Below, piece after piece: positions 24,352 to 31,990 of a stretch of 64,000 nt of DNA (position 1 is the stretch's first letter; every line of letters begins with the position of its first letter). A program made the translations under genes and the position numbers. The DNA lies in assembly GCF_000220705.2 (NCBI RefSeq), contig NZ_CP023202.1:1116001-1180000 (forward strand), in the 5' to 3' direction. The notes under the pieces are model-generated. The model searched no databases. It had not been told where the DNA came from and saw nothing but the letters and a program-made list of their open reading frames with translations. This DNA comes from Streptomyces xinghaiensis S187 (GTDB lineage Bacteria > Actinomycetota > Actinomycetes > Streptomycetales > Streptomycetaceae).

Positions 24352-25260
24352 TCAGGCGGGCGGCCGCCGCGCGACGAGCAGGACGTAGCCGATCTCCGGC
24401 AGGTCCCCGAACCGGGGCAGGGCGTCCGCGGAGCCGAGGAACTCGTTCCCGTCGTCCTCCGCGGCTTCCCCGCCGTTCCCTCCGTCTCCGCCGTGACCCC
24501 CGTGGCCCCCGTGGCCGTCGGCTTCCGCCAGGATCCGCGCGAAGGCCCGGTAGGTGCGGCGGACGTTCTCCCCGATGTCCGTGAACTCCAGCAGTTCCAG
24601 CCCGGCCCGCCGCACGGCGTCCTGGTACTCCTCCGGCCCGGGCAGCCCGGGTGCCTGGAACGCCTGGCACATCTGCTCGACGAACTCCGCGGTCTCCCCG
24701 TGGACCGGCCGCCGCAGCAGCACGTCGGCGACCACCAGCCGCCCGCCGGGCCGCAGCGTCCGGGCGGCGCCGGCGAGGGCACCGGCCCGGTCGGACATGT
24801 GCATCAGGGACTCGATCGCCCAGGCCCCGTCGAAGGACTCCGCCGCGAAGGGTTCCGTCCCGGCCGGCAGCGCCATGGCGTCCGCGTACTGGAACGACAC
24901 CCGGCCGGTGAGCCCGGACTCCGCCGCCCGGGCCCGGGCGAGCGCGATCTCCTCCTGGCTCACGGAGATCCCGACCACCTTCGCCTCGTGGCGGGCGGCG
25001 ACGCGTAACGCGGGGTTGCCCGTGCCGCATCCGATGTCGAGCAGCCGCTGCCCCGGTTCCACGGCGAGCCGGCCGGTGACCAGGTCGGTGAGCCGGTCCG
25101 TCGCCTCGTCCAGGGAGCTGTGGTCGTCCTCGCTCTCCCAGTATCCGGAGTGGATGTTGCCGCCGGCCGCGCCGTCGACGACGTCCGTGTTCTCGTCGTA
25201 GAGCCGGCCGACGTCCTCGGACGACGGAACGGCCTTCCCGGCCGGGCTTTCCTCGTGCAT
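24352..25260 (-). CDS. SAM-dependent methyltransferase (class I), next to terpene operon
   Basis: A 302-residue methyltransferase. The SAM-binding motif I is LLDIGCGTGNPALRVA (about residues 93-108), followed by VVGISVSQEEIALAR and the acidic post-motif QYADAMALP. The N-terminal region IHSGYWESEDDHSSLDEAT resembles small-molecule/terpenoid methyltransferases of the rifamycin-O-methyltransferase and tocopherol/GPP methyltransferase groups. A His/Gly repeat (GHGGHGGHGGDGGNGG) near residue 245 is a low-complexity insertion and could bind metal. The ATG at 25260 follows GAGGAG. It is convergent with the terpene operon and probably modifies its product, an inference from position. Confidence 0.85.
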   Translation of the reverse strand: MHEESPAGKAVPSSEDVGRLYDENTDVVDGAAGGNIHSGYWESEDDHSSLDEATDRLTDLVTGRLAVEPGQRLLDIGCGTGNPALRVAARHEAKVVGISVSQEEIALARARAAESGLTGRVSFQYADAMALPAGTEPFAAESFDGAWAIESLMHMSDRAGALAGAARTLRPGGRLVVADVLLRRPVHGETAEFVEQMCQAFQAPGLPGPEEYQDAVRRAGLELLEFTDIGENVRRTYRAFARILAEADGHGGHGGHGGDGGNGGEAAEDDGNEFLGSADALPRFGDLPEIGYVLLVARRPPA

Positions 25261-25575
25261 GCGGAACTCCTCATCGCGGCGCGCGGAGCGCGCGGGACGC
25301 AGTGGACTGGAACGGTCGGCGGCGGGCCGGCGGCACCGCCGCGAGTCCTCCGGGGAGGGCCCTCACCGGAGGGCGGTGGCCCACGGATGCGGAAGATCCT
25401 CCACCAGGGCGCACCACCGGGCCCATGGGCGCATGGGCAGCATCGGGTGCCGGGGGTGCCGACCCTTCTGCCCTCCGCCGACCGTCCCGCCGTCCCGGCC
25501 CGGGCTCCCCCCATGCCCCGGCGCCGACCGCCCCGGCCGTCGGCAGCGGTCCAAGTGCCGCTCACGGTACGACTG
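25261..25575. other. Intergenic region, divergent between methyltransferase and amylase genes
   Basis: About 315 bases. It must hold the methyltransferase promoter on the minus strand, but none is distinct. No gene is supported. Confidence 0.4.
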
Positions 25576-25626
25576 TTGACGGGACTGTCATGTACGGGCA
25601 ATCTCGATGCAACAGCTTGCAGCAAG
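25576..25626 (+). promoter_or_regulatory. Candidate amylase promoter with overlapping LacI-type palindromes
   Basis: TTGACG (25576-25581) and CAATCT (25599-25604) are 17 bases apart. Directly after lie two overlapping palindromes, TGCAA-N4-TTGCA (25608-25621) and CTTGC-A-GCAAG (25616-25626). CTTGCA-rich repeats are typical of maltose/amylase operators bound by the LacI-family repressor MalR in Streptomyces. Confidence 0.5.
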
Positions 25627-25798
25627 TTCCATCACTCACGCTGCGGGCCTACGAGCAGTGCTCGCCAGAACCCGGAGGCGCGTCAGGGATTCCCGGCGAA
25701 GCCGCGCGGACGCCGCACCCCCTCGGGCGTCCGCGCCCGTCAGTCGGTCAACCGCGGCCACCCCGGGCCGCGGCAGCCCTCCGCCCCCTGGAGCACGC

Positions 25799-28700
25799 AT
25801 GAAACCCACCCCGCACCGGCCGCTCGCGCGCGCCCTCGCGGCAGTCGCGGCGGCCTCCGTGCTGCCCGCCCTGCTCGCCGCCACCCCGGCGACCGGGAAC
25901 ACCCCGGCGCGCGCGCCGTCCTCGGCCACCTCCACGGCAACCGGCGCCACCACCACCACGAAGGAGAACACCGCGACGGTCTTCTACTCCACCAGGACCA
26001 GGAACTGGCAGGCGTACCACCTCCATTACGCCCCGGACGGCGGCTCCTGGACGACCGCCCCGGGTGAGCCGATGGAGGAAGCCTGCACGGACTGGGTGAA
26101 GAAGACCGTCGACCTGGGCAGCGCCTCCGGCCTCCGGGCCGCCTTCACCGACGGCTCCGGCACCTGGGACAACAACGCCGGCGAGGACTACGACCTGGGC
26201 ACCGGCGCCATCACGGTCAAGGACGGCACGGTGGCCCACAGCGACCCGTGCGCCGGCACGGACCCGGACCCGGCTCCCGGCGACGACAGCGACGGCGACG
26301 GCGACGACGACGGGGAAGCCGGCGGCACGGCCGGCACCGCCACCGTCTACTACGCCACCTCCACCGTCGGCTGGACCACGGCGAACCTCCACTACCGGCC
26401 CGACGGCGGCGCCTGGACCTCCGTCCCGGGCGTCGGCATGGAACCGGCCTGCACCGGATGGATGCGCAAGTCCGTCGATCTCGGCGGCGCCACGAAGCTG
26501 CGGGCCGCCTTCAACAACGGCAACGGCGTCTGGGACAACAACGACGGCACCGACTACACGATCCCGTCCGGCCGCAGCACCGTGGAGAACGGCACCGTCA
26601 CGGGCGGCGCCGGGGACCCGTGCGCCGCCGAGGCCCCGGACACCGAGGCGCCGTCCGTCCCGTCCGGTGTCACCGCCGAGGCCGACGGCACCTCGGTCGT
26701 CCTCACCTGGGAGCCCTCCACCGACGACCGCGCGGTCACCCGCTACCAGGTGACCCGCACCGGCGGCGGCAGGGGCACCCTCGTCGCCGACACCGGCTCC
26801 ACCGTCTTCTCCGATACGGACCTCGAGGAGCAGACCGCGTACTCCTACACCGTCCGGGCCGTGGACGCGGCCGGCAACGTCTCCGCCGCCTCGTCCCCGG
26901 CCGCCGTCACCACCGGCGCGAAGCCGGCCACCCCCGCCGCCGGGAAGCCGCTGGGCACCGATCCGCGCAAGGACCCCATCTACTTCGTCCTCACCGCCCG
27001 CTTCAACGACGGCGACCCGGCGAACAACCGGGGCGGCAGCCAACACGAGAAGTCCGGCAACGCGGCCCACGACGACCCCATGTTCCGGGGCGACTTCAAG
27101 GGCCTGGTCGACAAGCTCGACTACATCAAGGGGCTCGGCTTCTCCGCCGTGTGGATCACCCCGGTCGTCCTGAACCGCTCCGACTACGACTACCACGGCT
27201 ACCACGGCTGGGACTTCTACCGGGTCGACCCCCGCCTGGAGTCCGCCGGCGCCTCGTACCAGGACCTGATCGACGCGGCCCACGCCAAGGGCATGAAGAT
27301 CTACCAGGACGTCGTGTACAACCACAGCTCCCGCTGGGGCGCCAAGGGCCTGTTCACCCCGACCGTCTACGGAGTCCGCGACACCGACTGGAGCTGGTAC
27401 TACGACGAGCCGAACGACGGCTTCGCGTACGACGGCCTGACCGTCGAGCCGAAGTCCGGGAAGTCGTACTACAACGGCGACCTGTGGTCCACCGCGGAAC
27501 CCTCCGGCAACACCTGCCTCGACTGGGGCAAGCCGACCGGCGGCACCTCCCCCGAGGGCTACAGGCTCTACAACTGCCAGTGGCCGAACCCGACTTCGGG
27601 CATGTTCCCGAAGACGTACTACCACAACTGCTGGATCGGGAACTGGGAGGGCGAGGACTCCCGCTCCTGCTGGCTGCACGACGACCTCGCCGACTTCAAC
27701 ACCGAGAACGCGCAGGTGCAGAACTACCTGATCGGCGCCTACGACAAGTACATCGACATGGGCGTGGACGGCTTCCGCGTCGACACCGCCGTGCACATCC
27801 CCCGCACCACCTGGAACCGCCGCTTCCTCCCCGCCATCCAGGAACGGGTGACGGCGAAGCACGGCGCCGCGGCGGCCCGCAACTTCTTCGTCTTCGGCGA
27901 GGTGGCCGCGTTCGTCAACGACAAGTGGAACCGCGGCTCGGTCAACCACTCCGCGCAGTTCTACACCTGGAAGGAGCGCAAGGAGTACAGCGCGGACGAT
28001 GCCGCGGCGGCCCTGGAGATGTACGACTGGGAGCAGGCACGGGGACCGTCGGACCAGCCGATGTCACAGAACGCCTTCCTCGACGGCAACACGTACCGCA
28101 CCCCGGACCACAGCCGGTTCTCCGGTATGAACGTCATCGACATGCGCATGCACATGAACTTCGGTGACGCCCGCAACGCCTTCCACAACGGCAAGGACAG
28201 CGACGACAGCTACAACGACGCCACGTACAACGTCGTCTACGTCGACAGCCACGACTACGGCCCCAACAAGAGCAGCGACCGCTACGCGGGCGGCACCGAC
28301 GCCTGGGCCGAGAACATGTCGCTGATGTGGACCTTCCGCGGCATCCCGACGCTCTACTACGGCTCCGAGATCGAGTTCAGGAAGGGCCAGAAGATCGACT
28401 GCGGGCCTTCCTGCCCGCTGGCGGACACCGGCCGCGCGTACTTCGGCGGCCATCTGGCCGGCGAGGTGAAGGCGTCCGGCTTCGGCACGGTGGAGTCGGC
28501 GAGCGGAGAGGTCGCGGACACCCTCGCCCAGCCGCTCGCCCGGCACGTGCAGCGCCTCAACCTGATCCGCCGGGCCGTCCCCGCCCTGCAGACGGGCCAG
28601 TACTCCACCGAGGGCGTCAGCGGCGACATGGCGTACAAGCGCCGGTACACCGGCGGCGGCACGGACAGCTTCGCACTGGTCACGGTCACGGACGGGGCCA

Positions 28701-28885
28701 CGTTCAGCGGCATCCCGAACGGCACGTACACCGACGCCGTCACCGGCGACACGCGGCAGGTCACCGACGGGGAACTGACGGTCGGCGCCCCCGGGAAGGG
28801 CAATCTGCGCGTCTACGTCCTGGACCTCGGCGGCACGAACGCGGCCCCCGGCAAGGTCGGCACCGACGGACCGTACCTGAAGTAG
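25799..28885 (+). CDS. Secreted multi-domain GH13 alpha-amylase with two CBM25-type modules and FN3
   Basis: A 1028-residue exported starch-degrading enzyme. Order: signal peptide (to about residue 40), starch-binding module 1 (about 58-145; ATVFYSTRTRNWQAYHLHYAPDGG), acidic Asp/Gly linker, module 2 (about 180-275; ATVYYATSTVGWTTANLHYRPDGG), fibronectin type III domain (about 285-375), then the GH13 barrel. Catalytic residues: D662 in GFRVDTA, E701 in FVFGEV and D819 in YVDSHDYG. The modules look like CBM25/26 and are near-duplicates. The start is ATG at 25799; an RBS is not obvious. Its promoter carries MalR-like palindromes, so maltose-type induction is likely. Confidence 0.94.
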   Translation: MKPTPHRPLARALAAVAAASVLPALLAATPATGNTPARAPSSATSTATGATTTTKENTATVFYSTRTRNWQAYHLHYAPDGGSWTTAPGEPMEEACTDWVKKTVDLGSASGLRAAFTDGSGTWDNNAGEDYDLGTGAITVKDGTVAHSDPCAGTDPDPAPGDDSDGDGDDDGEAGGTAGTATVYYATSTVGWTTANLHYRPDGGAWTSVPGVGMEPACTGWMRKSVDLGGATKLRAAFNNGNGVWDNNDGTDYTIPSGRSTVENGTVTGGAGDPCAAEAPDTEAPSVPSGVTAEADGTSVVLTWEPSTDDRAVTRYQVTRTGGGRGTLVADTGSTVFSDTDLEEQTAYSYTVRAVDAAGNVSAASSPAAVTTGAKPATPAAGKPLGTDPRKDPIYFVLTARFNDGDPANNRGGSQHEKSGNAAHDDPMFRGDFKGLVDKLDYIKGLGFSAVWITPVVLNRSDYDYHGYHGWDFYRVDPRLESAGASYQDLIDAAHAKGMKIYQDVVYNHSSRWGAKGLFTPTVYGVRDTDWSWYYDEPNDGFAYDGLTVEPKSGKSYYNGDLWSTAEPSGNTCLDWGKPTGGTSPEGYRLYNCQWPNPTSGMFPKTYYHNCWIGNWEGEDSRSCWLHDDLADFNTENAQVQNYLIGAYDKYIDMGVDGFRVDTAVHIPRTTWNRRFLPAIQERVTAKHGAAAARNFFVFGEVAAFVNDKWNRGSVNHSAQFYTWKERKEYSADDAAAALEMYDWEQARGPSDQPMSQNAFLDGNTYRTPDHSRFSGMNVIDMRMHMNFGDARNAFHNGKDSDDSYNDATYNVVYVDSHDYGPNKSSDRYAGGTDAWAENMSLMWTFRGIPTLYYGSEIEFRKGQKIDCGPSCPLADTGRAYFGGHLAGEVKASGFGTVESASGEVADTLAQPLARHVQRLNLIRRAVPALQTGQYSTEGVSGDMAYKRRYTGGGTDSFALVTVTDGATFSGIPNGTYTDAVTGDTRQVTDGELTVGAPGKGNLRVYVLDLGGTNAAPGKVGTDGPYLK

Positions 28886-28898
28886 GGCGCGGGGGCCC

Positions 28899-28931
28899 GG
28901 GGTCGGACGGCGTCCTCCGCCGCCCGGCCCC
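28899..28931 (+). terminator. Terminator hairpin after amylase gene
   Basis: GGGGTCGGACGGCG (28899-28912) pairs with CGCCGCCCGGCCCC (28918-28931) with one wobble and one mismatch; the loop is 5 bases. Confidence 0.65.
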
Positions 28932-29043
28932 AAGGCCCCGTTCCCCCGACCGAGTTACCGGCCCCGTGTCACCGGCCGCACCCACGGCCCGCCGGGCGGA
29001 CAGAGTGCACCATCGTGCGCGAAAGCGACCAGAAGGAGCACTG

Positions 29044-29547
29044 ATGTACCGCACGCACGGCATGTGCCACGGCACCGGCCTCCGCCGGGCGGCCCTGACC
29101 GGCGCCGCCGTCCTGACCGCCCTCGCCCTGACGGCGGGCACCGCGTCGGCCCTGCCCGCCGCCCCGGAGGACTCCCGGAGCCCCCGGGACGCACAGGGGA
29201 CCGGGGCCACGCAGAACCCGCACGGCGCGGAGGCCCCGCGGAACCCGCAGAACGCTCGGACGGCGCAGGGCCGGACGGTGTCGTTCCGCACCCACCGCGC
29301 GGGCGCGTACTTCTACCACTTCCGCGAGAAGCTGGTGGTCTCCGACTACAAGGCCGACGGCTACGGCGCCCGCGCCTATCTGACCTGGGGCTCCCGCCGC
29401 GCCTCCGTCTACGCCGGCGGGGGCAGGAACTCCACCGACGAGAAGGATCTGAGCATCAAGGAGGGCACCCCGGTGTGGCTCCAGCTCTGCACCACGAAAC
29501 GCGGCAAGAACATCCGCTGCACCAAGACCCGCAAGGGCTACGCCTGA
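29044..29547 (+). CDS. Small secreted protein with C-terminal cysteine pair
   Basis: A 167-residue protein with a clear signal peptide (AALTGAAVLTALALTAGTASA, cleavage near residue 37), a low-complexity Pro/Asn/Gln-rich segment and a compact C-terminal domain of about 85 residues: DGYGARAYLTWGSRRASVYAGG, then LQLCTTKRGKNIRCTK. No enzyme motif is present. The domain's pattern (DG-G-ARAYL ... LxLC-x-x-KRG-x-x-x-RC) recurs in the secreted protein at 51879, so both probably belong to one uncharacterised exported family. The ATG follows GAAGGAG. It may act as a surface or extracellular binding protein. Confidence 0.75.
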   Translation: MYRTHGMCHGTGLRRAALTGAAVLTALALTAGTASALPAAPEDSRSPRDAQGTGATQNPHGAEAPRNPQNARTAQGRTVSFRTHRAGAYFYHFREKLVVSDYKADGYGARAYLTWGSRRASVYAGGGRNSTDEKDLSIKEGTPVWLQLCTTKRGKNIRCTKTRKGYA

Positions 29548-29601
29548 CCGCGCCCCGCCCGCCCGCCGGCCCCGCCACCCGCCCTCCCCACCGGGGGTGC
29601 C

Positions 29602-31179
29602 CTACCGGCCGTAGAGCTTCAGCCCCACATGGTCGACGATCCAGCGGTACGACTCGCTGTCGATCGCGAAGTAGATGCGCCCGACGCGGTCGGGGGTGGT
29701 GTGGTCGTCGAGCTTGATGTGCGGCTGCCGGTCGTAGGGCTTCCTCCTCCCCTCGAACGTGAACTCGTGGAGCCGCGCCCTGCGGAGCCCCTCGTCCAGG
29801 GGCGCGTACATCAGGGGCGTCCGGTCACCGATCCAGGACACCAGGGACCGGCCCAGGCTCCCCCGCCGCGTCCGCCATTCCCTGGCCAGCTCGGCCAGGG
29901 TCTCCAGCGCCTCCCACATGCGGTCGGGATACGGGTACGAACACCGGCTCCACTCGTCCCTCGCGTTGGCCGTGAACACCAGTGCCCCACCGGACACCTC
30001 CGTCCACCGCGCCCAGTCGGAGCCGAAGTCCCTCGGCTCGCCCGGCGGCCGTTCCCGTACCGCCTCGGGCTCGGCCGCGGGCGTGGACAGCGCTCCCAAC
30101 TGCGCGGTGAGGTTGGCGATCTCGATCTGCAGCCGGGCGGCCTGGTTCTCCAGTTCCTCGTTCCGCACCAGGAGTTCGACCGACTGCTCCCGCTCGTCCT
30201 CCAGGGCCTTCAGCAGACCGCCGACCTGTTCGCTCTCGGTGTCCGCGAGATCGTCGAGCAGGGCATCGGTCTCCGCCGCGCGGACGGAGTCCCAGAGCCT
30301 GTCCCGCCCCCGGGCCACCACGCTGAGCGGGGAGAGGAGGCGGGTGAGCCTGCCCAGAAGGACATCGTGATCGCCGTGGAGGTCGCCCGCCTCCCACCAC
30401 GGCGGGCGCGCCTCCATACCGGGCCAGTACAGCCGGGCGCCGTCGAGCGGCAGCAGATGCGGGCCGACGTCCGAGTTGAACGCGTGGAAGGCCAGCCAGC
30501 CGGAAACCACCACCACATGGGCCAGACCGGCGAGGCGGGAGGCGGCCTTCCGGGCGAAGTCCGCGGGCGGCCCCACGGTGCGCACCGAGGAGACGACGAG
30601 CACCGGGAGACGGCGCCCGGGGTCCCGGAGCTGCGCGCGTACGGCCGGGATCTGCGCGGTGAGCGCCGGCAGCACGACGGCCGTGATCCTGTCGCCCCCG
30701 TCCGTGCAGCGGAGCGAGCCGTCCCTCATGACCGCCTTGAGCGCCCGGGGCGGCTTCAGATCCTCCACCCGGGCCGGCGCCAGCAGCCCGTCGTTCCTCC
30801 GCCCCGTCACCACGCGGAAACCGGTGGTCTCCCCGTGCTGTGAGGCGGTGAGCCGGCACAGGAACCGGCCCCCTCCCCCGGGCAGGTCCTGCTCGATCTC
30901 CATCCGCAGCGCCCGGACGTCCGCCGCCACGGTGACGGGGCTCCAGCTCACCCGCTGGTCGGGGCGGCCCTGCCAGAGCGCCGCGATGTCGACCGTTCCC
31001 TTCTCGGCCATCAGCGCGGCACCGGTCAGACCCGTCGTCCTCGGCTCGACATGCTGCTCCATGTGCGTCAGCAGGCGCTCGAAGACCCCCGGCCGCCCTT
31101 CCCGGCCCTCCGCCGACGGCACCTCTGACGCCCCTGGCTCCTCCGACACCTCGAACCCGACGACGTACAACTGCTGCAT
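29602..31179 (-). CDS. Large coiled-coil protein of unknown function, candidate defence component
   Basis: A 525-residue protein that I do not recognise. The first 250 residues look globular alpha/beta (for example LPVLVVSSVRTVGPPADFARKA and VVVVSGWLAFHAF). Residues about 305-370 are a strong coiled coil (LLKALEDEREQSVELLVRNE and following). The C-terminal 150 residues end with HIKLDDHTTPDRVGRIYFAI... and IVDHVGLKLYGR, a tail like those seen in uncharacterised phage-defence-type proteins. The start ATG at 31179 has GGGGGAGG just upstream. It is oriented like the two nuclease-helicase genes, with a small gene between, and could form part of the same island. No catalytic motif was identified. 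Confidence 0.7.
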   Translation of the reverse strand: MQQLYVVGFEVSEEPGASEVPSAEGREGRPGVFERLLTHMEQHVEPRTTGLTGAALMAEKGTVDIAALWQGRPDQRVSWSPVTVAADVRALRMEIEQDLPGGGGRFLCRLTASQHGETTGFRVVTGRRNDGLLAPARVEDLKPPRALKAVMRDGSLRCTDGGDRITAVVLPALTAQIPAVRAQLRDPGRRLPVLVVSSVRTVGPPADFARKAASRLAGLAHVVVVSGWLAFHAFNSDVGPHLLPLDGARLYWPGMEARPPWWEAGDLHGDHDVLLGRLTRLLSPLSVVARGRDRLWDSVRAAETDALLDDLADTESEQVGGLLKALEDEREQSVELLVRNEELENQAARLQIEIANLTAQLGALSTPAAEPEAVRERPPGEPRDFGSDWARWTEVSGGALVFTANARDEWSRCSYPYPDRMWEALETLAELAREWRTRRGSLGRSLVSWIGDRTPLMYAPLDEGLRRARLHEFTFEGRRKPYDRQPHIKLDDHTTPDRVGRIYFAIDSESYRWIVDHVGLKLYGR

Positions 31180-31241
31180 GCGCCTCCCCCTCTTCCACCC
31201 GGTTCGCCCGTGCGCACGGCCGCGACCCGCGTTGAGGTGAC

Positions 31242-31267
31242 GGCGGCCGGCGAGGCCGCCGGCCGCC
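31242..31267 (-). promoter_or_regulatory. Hairpin in the 5' region of the coiled-coil gene
   Basis: A perfect 11-bp stem (GGCGGCCGGCG / CGCCGGCCGCC) with an AGGC loop about 65 bases upstream of the start codon. A second inverted repeat, GCGTTCAC...GTGAACGC, is at 31336-31359. They may be an attenuator and an operator, or part of an mRNA leader. Confidence 0.4.
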
Positions 31268-31622
31268 ATCTCCCGTGCGCGCAGGGCGAGTTCCACCCTC
31301 ACGGCCCGAGCGCCCAGCGGCGCTCCACAAGGCAAGCGTTCACCCGAGTGAGTGAACGCGAGTCTCCTCGCCGCACGGCATGGGAGCCACGACCGGGCAG
31401 GAAGCCGCGTCAGGGAATCGGCACCGCGAGACCTGCTCCCCCTCCGGCCGGACGGCTCCCGAACCGTGGACGCGTGGTCCGTACGCGGCCTTGCGTCTCC
31501 CCACAGCGCCAAGGCCATTGGCAGGGTCCCGGACGACCGCCGACTCGGTCCCGCCCGAGGGCATAGGCGCACGGCCGATGAGGGCTGGCACTGTCCGATG
31601 CCCGCTCCAACGCCGCCTGCTG

Positions 31623-31628
31623 TAGGCT
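31623..31628 (+). promoter_or_regulatory. Candidate -10 box TAGGCT for the small membrane-protein gene
   Basis: TGTAGGCTCGATT has a typical Streptomyces -10 but no clear -35. It lies in the 600-base non-coding stretch 31180-31802, reading towards the small gene at 31803. The same hexamer occurs upstream of the nuclease-helicase gene leader at 36291-36296 on the minus strand. Confidence 0.35.
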
Positions 31629-31802
31629 CGATTCGCGCTGCGCACCTTCCCGGAGGGTACGGAGCCCGAGTCCATGCTCCCGGTTCGCCGGTCGTGAGGG
31701 CGGGTGGTACAGCCACCAACGTGGACCTCACCTCGCGTGAGGGCGGATGCCCGGCAGGGCAGTCCCTGCCATCCACCGCTCACATCCGAGGATTGGTAGC
31801 CA

Positions 31803-31931
31803 ATGGACCCTGCCGAGTACAAGCCTGCGCGCCGGAACTGGATCCGTGAGATCTTGACCGGGGTCGCCGTCGGTCTTCTCTCCGACCTCCTGTTGGAGAT
31901 GCTGGTGGCGGCAGCGCGTCTGCTCGTCTGA
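31803..31931 (+). CDS. 42-residue single-pass membrane peptide
   Basis: An ATG-initiated short gene with GAGGA about ten bases upstream. The N-terminal 17 residues are charged (AEYKPARRNWIRE), and the remaining 25 form one hydrophobic helix (ILTGVAVGLLSDLLLEMLVA and on) ending LLV. It is followed at once by a strong terminator, and the frame is clean, so it is probably a real gene. It sits between the coiled-coil gene and the first nuclease-helicase gene, on the opposite strand to both. The shape resembles small membrane effectors or type I toxins, but such peptides have many roles. Confidence 0.55.
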   Translation: MDPAEYKPARRNWIREILTGVAVGLLSDLLLEMLVAAARLLV

Positions 31932-31938
31932 GACGGGC

Positions 31939-31968
31939 GGGTGGCGGGGCCGGAGAACCCCGCCACCC
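31939..31968. terminator. Strong bidirectional terminator
   Basis: A perfect 11-bp stem (GGGTGGCGGGG / CCCCGCCACCC) with an 8-base loop, between the small membrane-peptide gene (+) and the nuclease-helicase gene (-). Confidence 0.88.
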
Positions 31969-31990
31969 CTCTCCCGCTCAGCGGGCGGCG

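Noticed and set aside
25748..27949. A 733-codon open frame on the minus strand across the amylase gene
   Set aside because: Antisense of a multi-domain GH13 enzyme; Val/Gly-rich low-complexity translation.
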